A stretch of DNA of 64,000 nucleotides from Neptunicoccus cionae (GTDB lineage Bacteria; Pseudomonadota; Alphaproteobacteria; Rhodobacterales; Rhodobacteraceae), in contig NZ_BMKA01000001.1 of assembly GCF_014643735.1 (NCBI RefSeq), positions 1,108,600-1,172,599 on the forward strand, in the 5' to 3' direction. Positions 63,941-64,000 of the stretch are shown in pieces. Position numbers and translations under genes: made by a program. The notes beneath the pieces are model-generated. The model was not told the DNA's origin. It did not search any database and saw only the letters and a list, made by a program, of their open reading frames with translations. Within the stretch, counting starts at the first letter, position 1. Each line of letters opens with the position of its first letter.

Positions 63941-64000
63941 TCATCTTCGCTCCAATTTCATCAGCTCATCTCTGAAGGCCTCAGCTGGCGTTCGATAGCC
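63941..64000 (-). pseudogene. C-terminal end of a transposase, cut by the window edge
   Basis: The minus strand reads GYRTPAEAFRDELMKLERR and stops at TGA (63943-63941). This is the usual end of an IS30- or IS3-type transposase, which carry a GYRTPAEVF-like motif. The rest lies outside the window, so whether the element is whole is unknown. Confidence 0.6.

Overview
The window looks like a chromosomal segment of a marine alphaproteobacterium of the Rhodobacteraceae (Roseobacter group). Support comes from several sides. There is an iscR-suf operon with YIP1-type membrane genes inserted in it, and its IscR has a single cysteine. The alphaproteobacterial SOS motif (GTTC-N7-GTTC) sits upstream of uvrA. 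A LysR-controlled distal valine pathway, a TTT-transporter operon with likely organosulfonate enzymes, and a clpP-clpX-tig neighbourhood are also present. No rRNA or complete insertion sequence was found. One tRNA (Leu, anticodon UAG) is present. Genus cannot be set from the sequence alone.

Layout. 1-4.8 kb: a run of hairpins behind a minus-strand promoter, a LysR regulator, gyrA and ssb. 4.9-8.5 kb: a lytic transglycosylase and SOS-boxed uvrA. 8.7-16.5 kb, accessory: a 1259-residue RTX protein, a broken LysR gene, an alpha/beta hydrolase-LuxR fusion, an MFS transporter and a gene-poor stretch with an orphan LacI-type operator. 16.5-23.6 kb: a LacI regulator divergent from tctA-tctB-tctC-ALDH-ligase, most likely for sulfoacetate. 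23.7-25.3 kb: a decayed IS3-type transposase and an AT-rich DUF1415 gene that looks foreign. 25.4-28.6 kb: a polar amino-acid ABC transporter. 28.7-35.3 kb: small secreted proteins, then the valine genes (mmsB, 3-hydroxyisobutyryl-CoA hydrolase, acyl-CoA dehydrogenase, mmsA) and a divergent LysR. 35.3-41 kb: CBS protein, coaD, two cyclophilins, tyrS, anmK and a hydrolase.

41-49.4 kb: iscR, a NifS-like desulfurase, sufBCD, three YIP1-like genes and sufS, with overlapping or near-abutting genes and a promoter whose -10 lies inside an Irr-type (ICE) box. 49.5-54.1 kb: an autoregulated-looking LacI regulator, glnBA and the NAD(P)HX repair enzyme. 54.3-59.1 kb: tRNA-Leu, tig, clpP, clpX and a DUF3445 protein. 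59.1-64 kb: a second amino-acid ABC transporter (ATPase, binding protein, two permeases), a sensorless histidine kinase with an atypical response regulator, and the tail of a transposase at the window edge.

Most core genes are ordinary. The best leads are the hairpin array at the left edge, the coiled-coil RTX protein, the TTT-SauS/SauT-like operon and its operator, the foreign DUF1415 gene, the Irr box and YIP1 genes of the suf operon, and the odd two-component pair. No CRISPR array, defence island or clearly new multi-gene system was seen.
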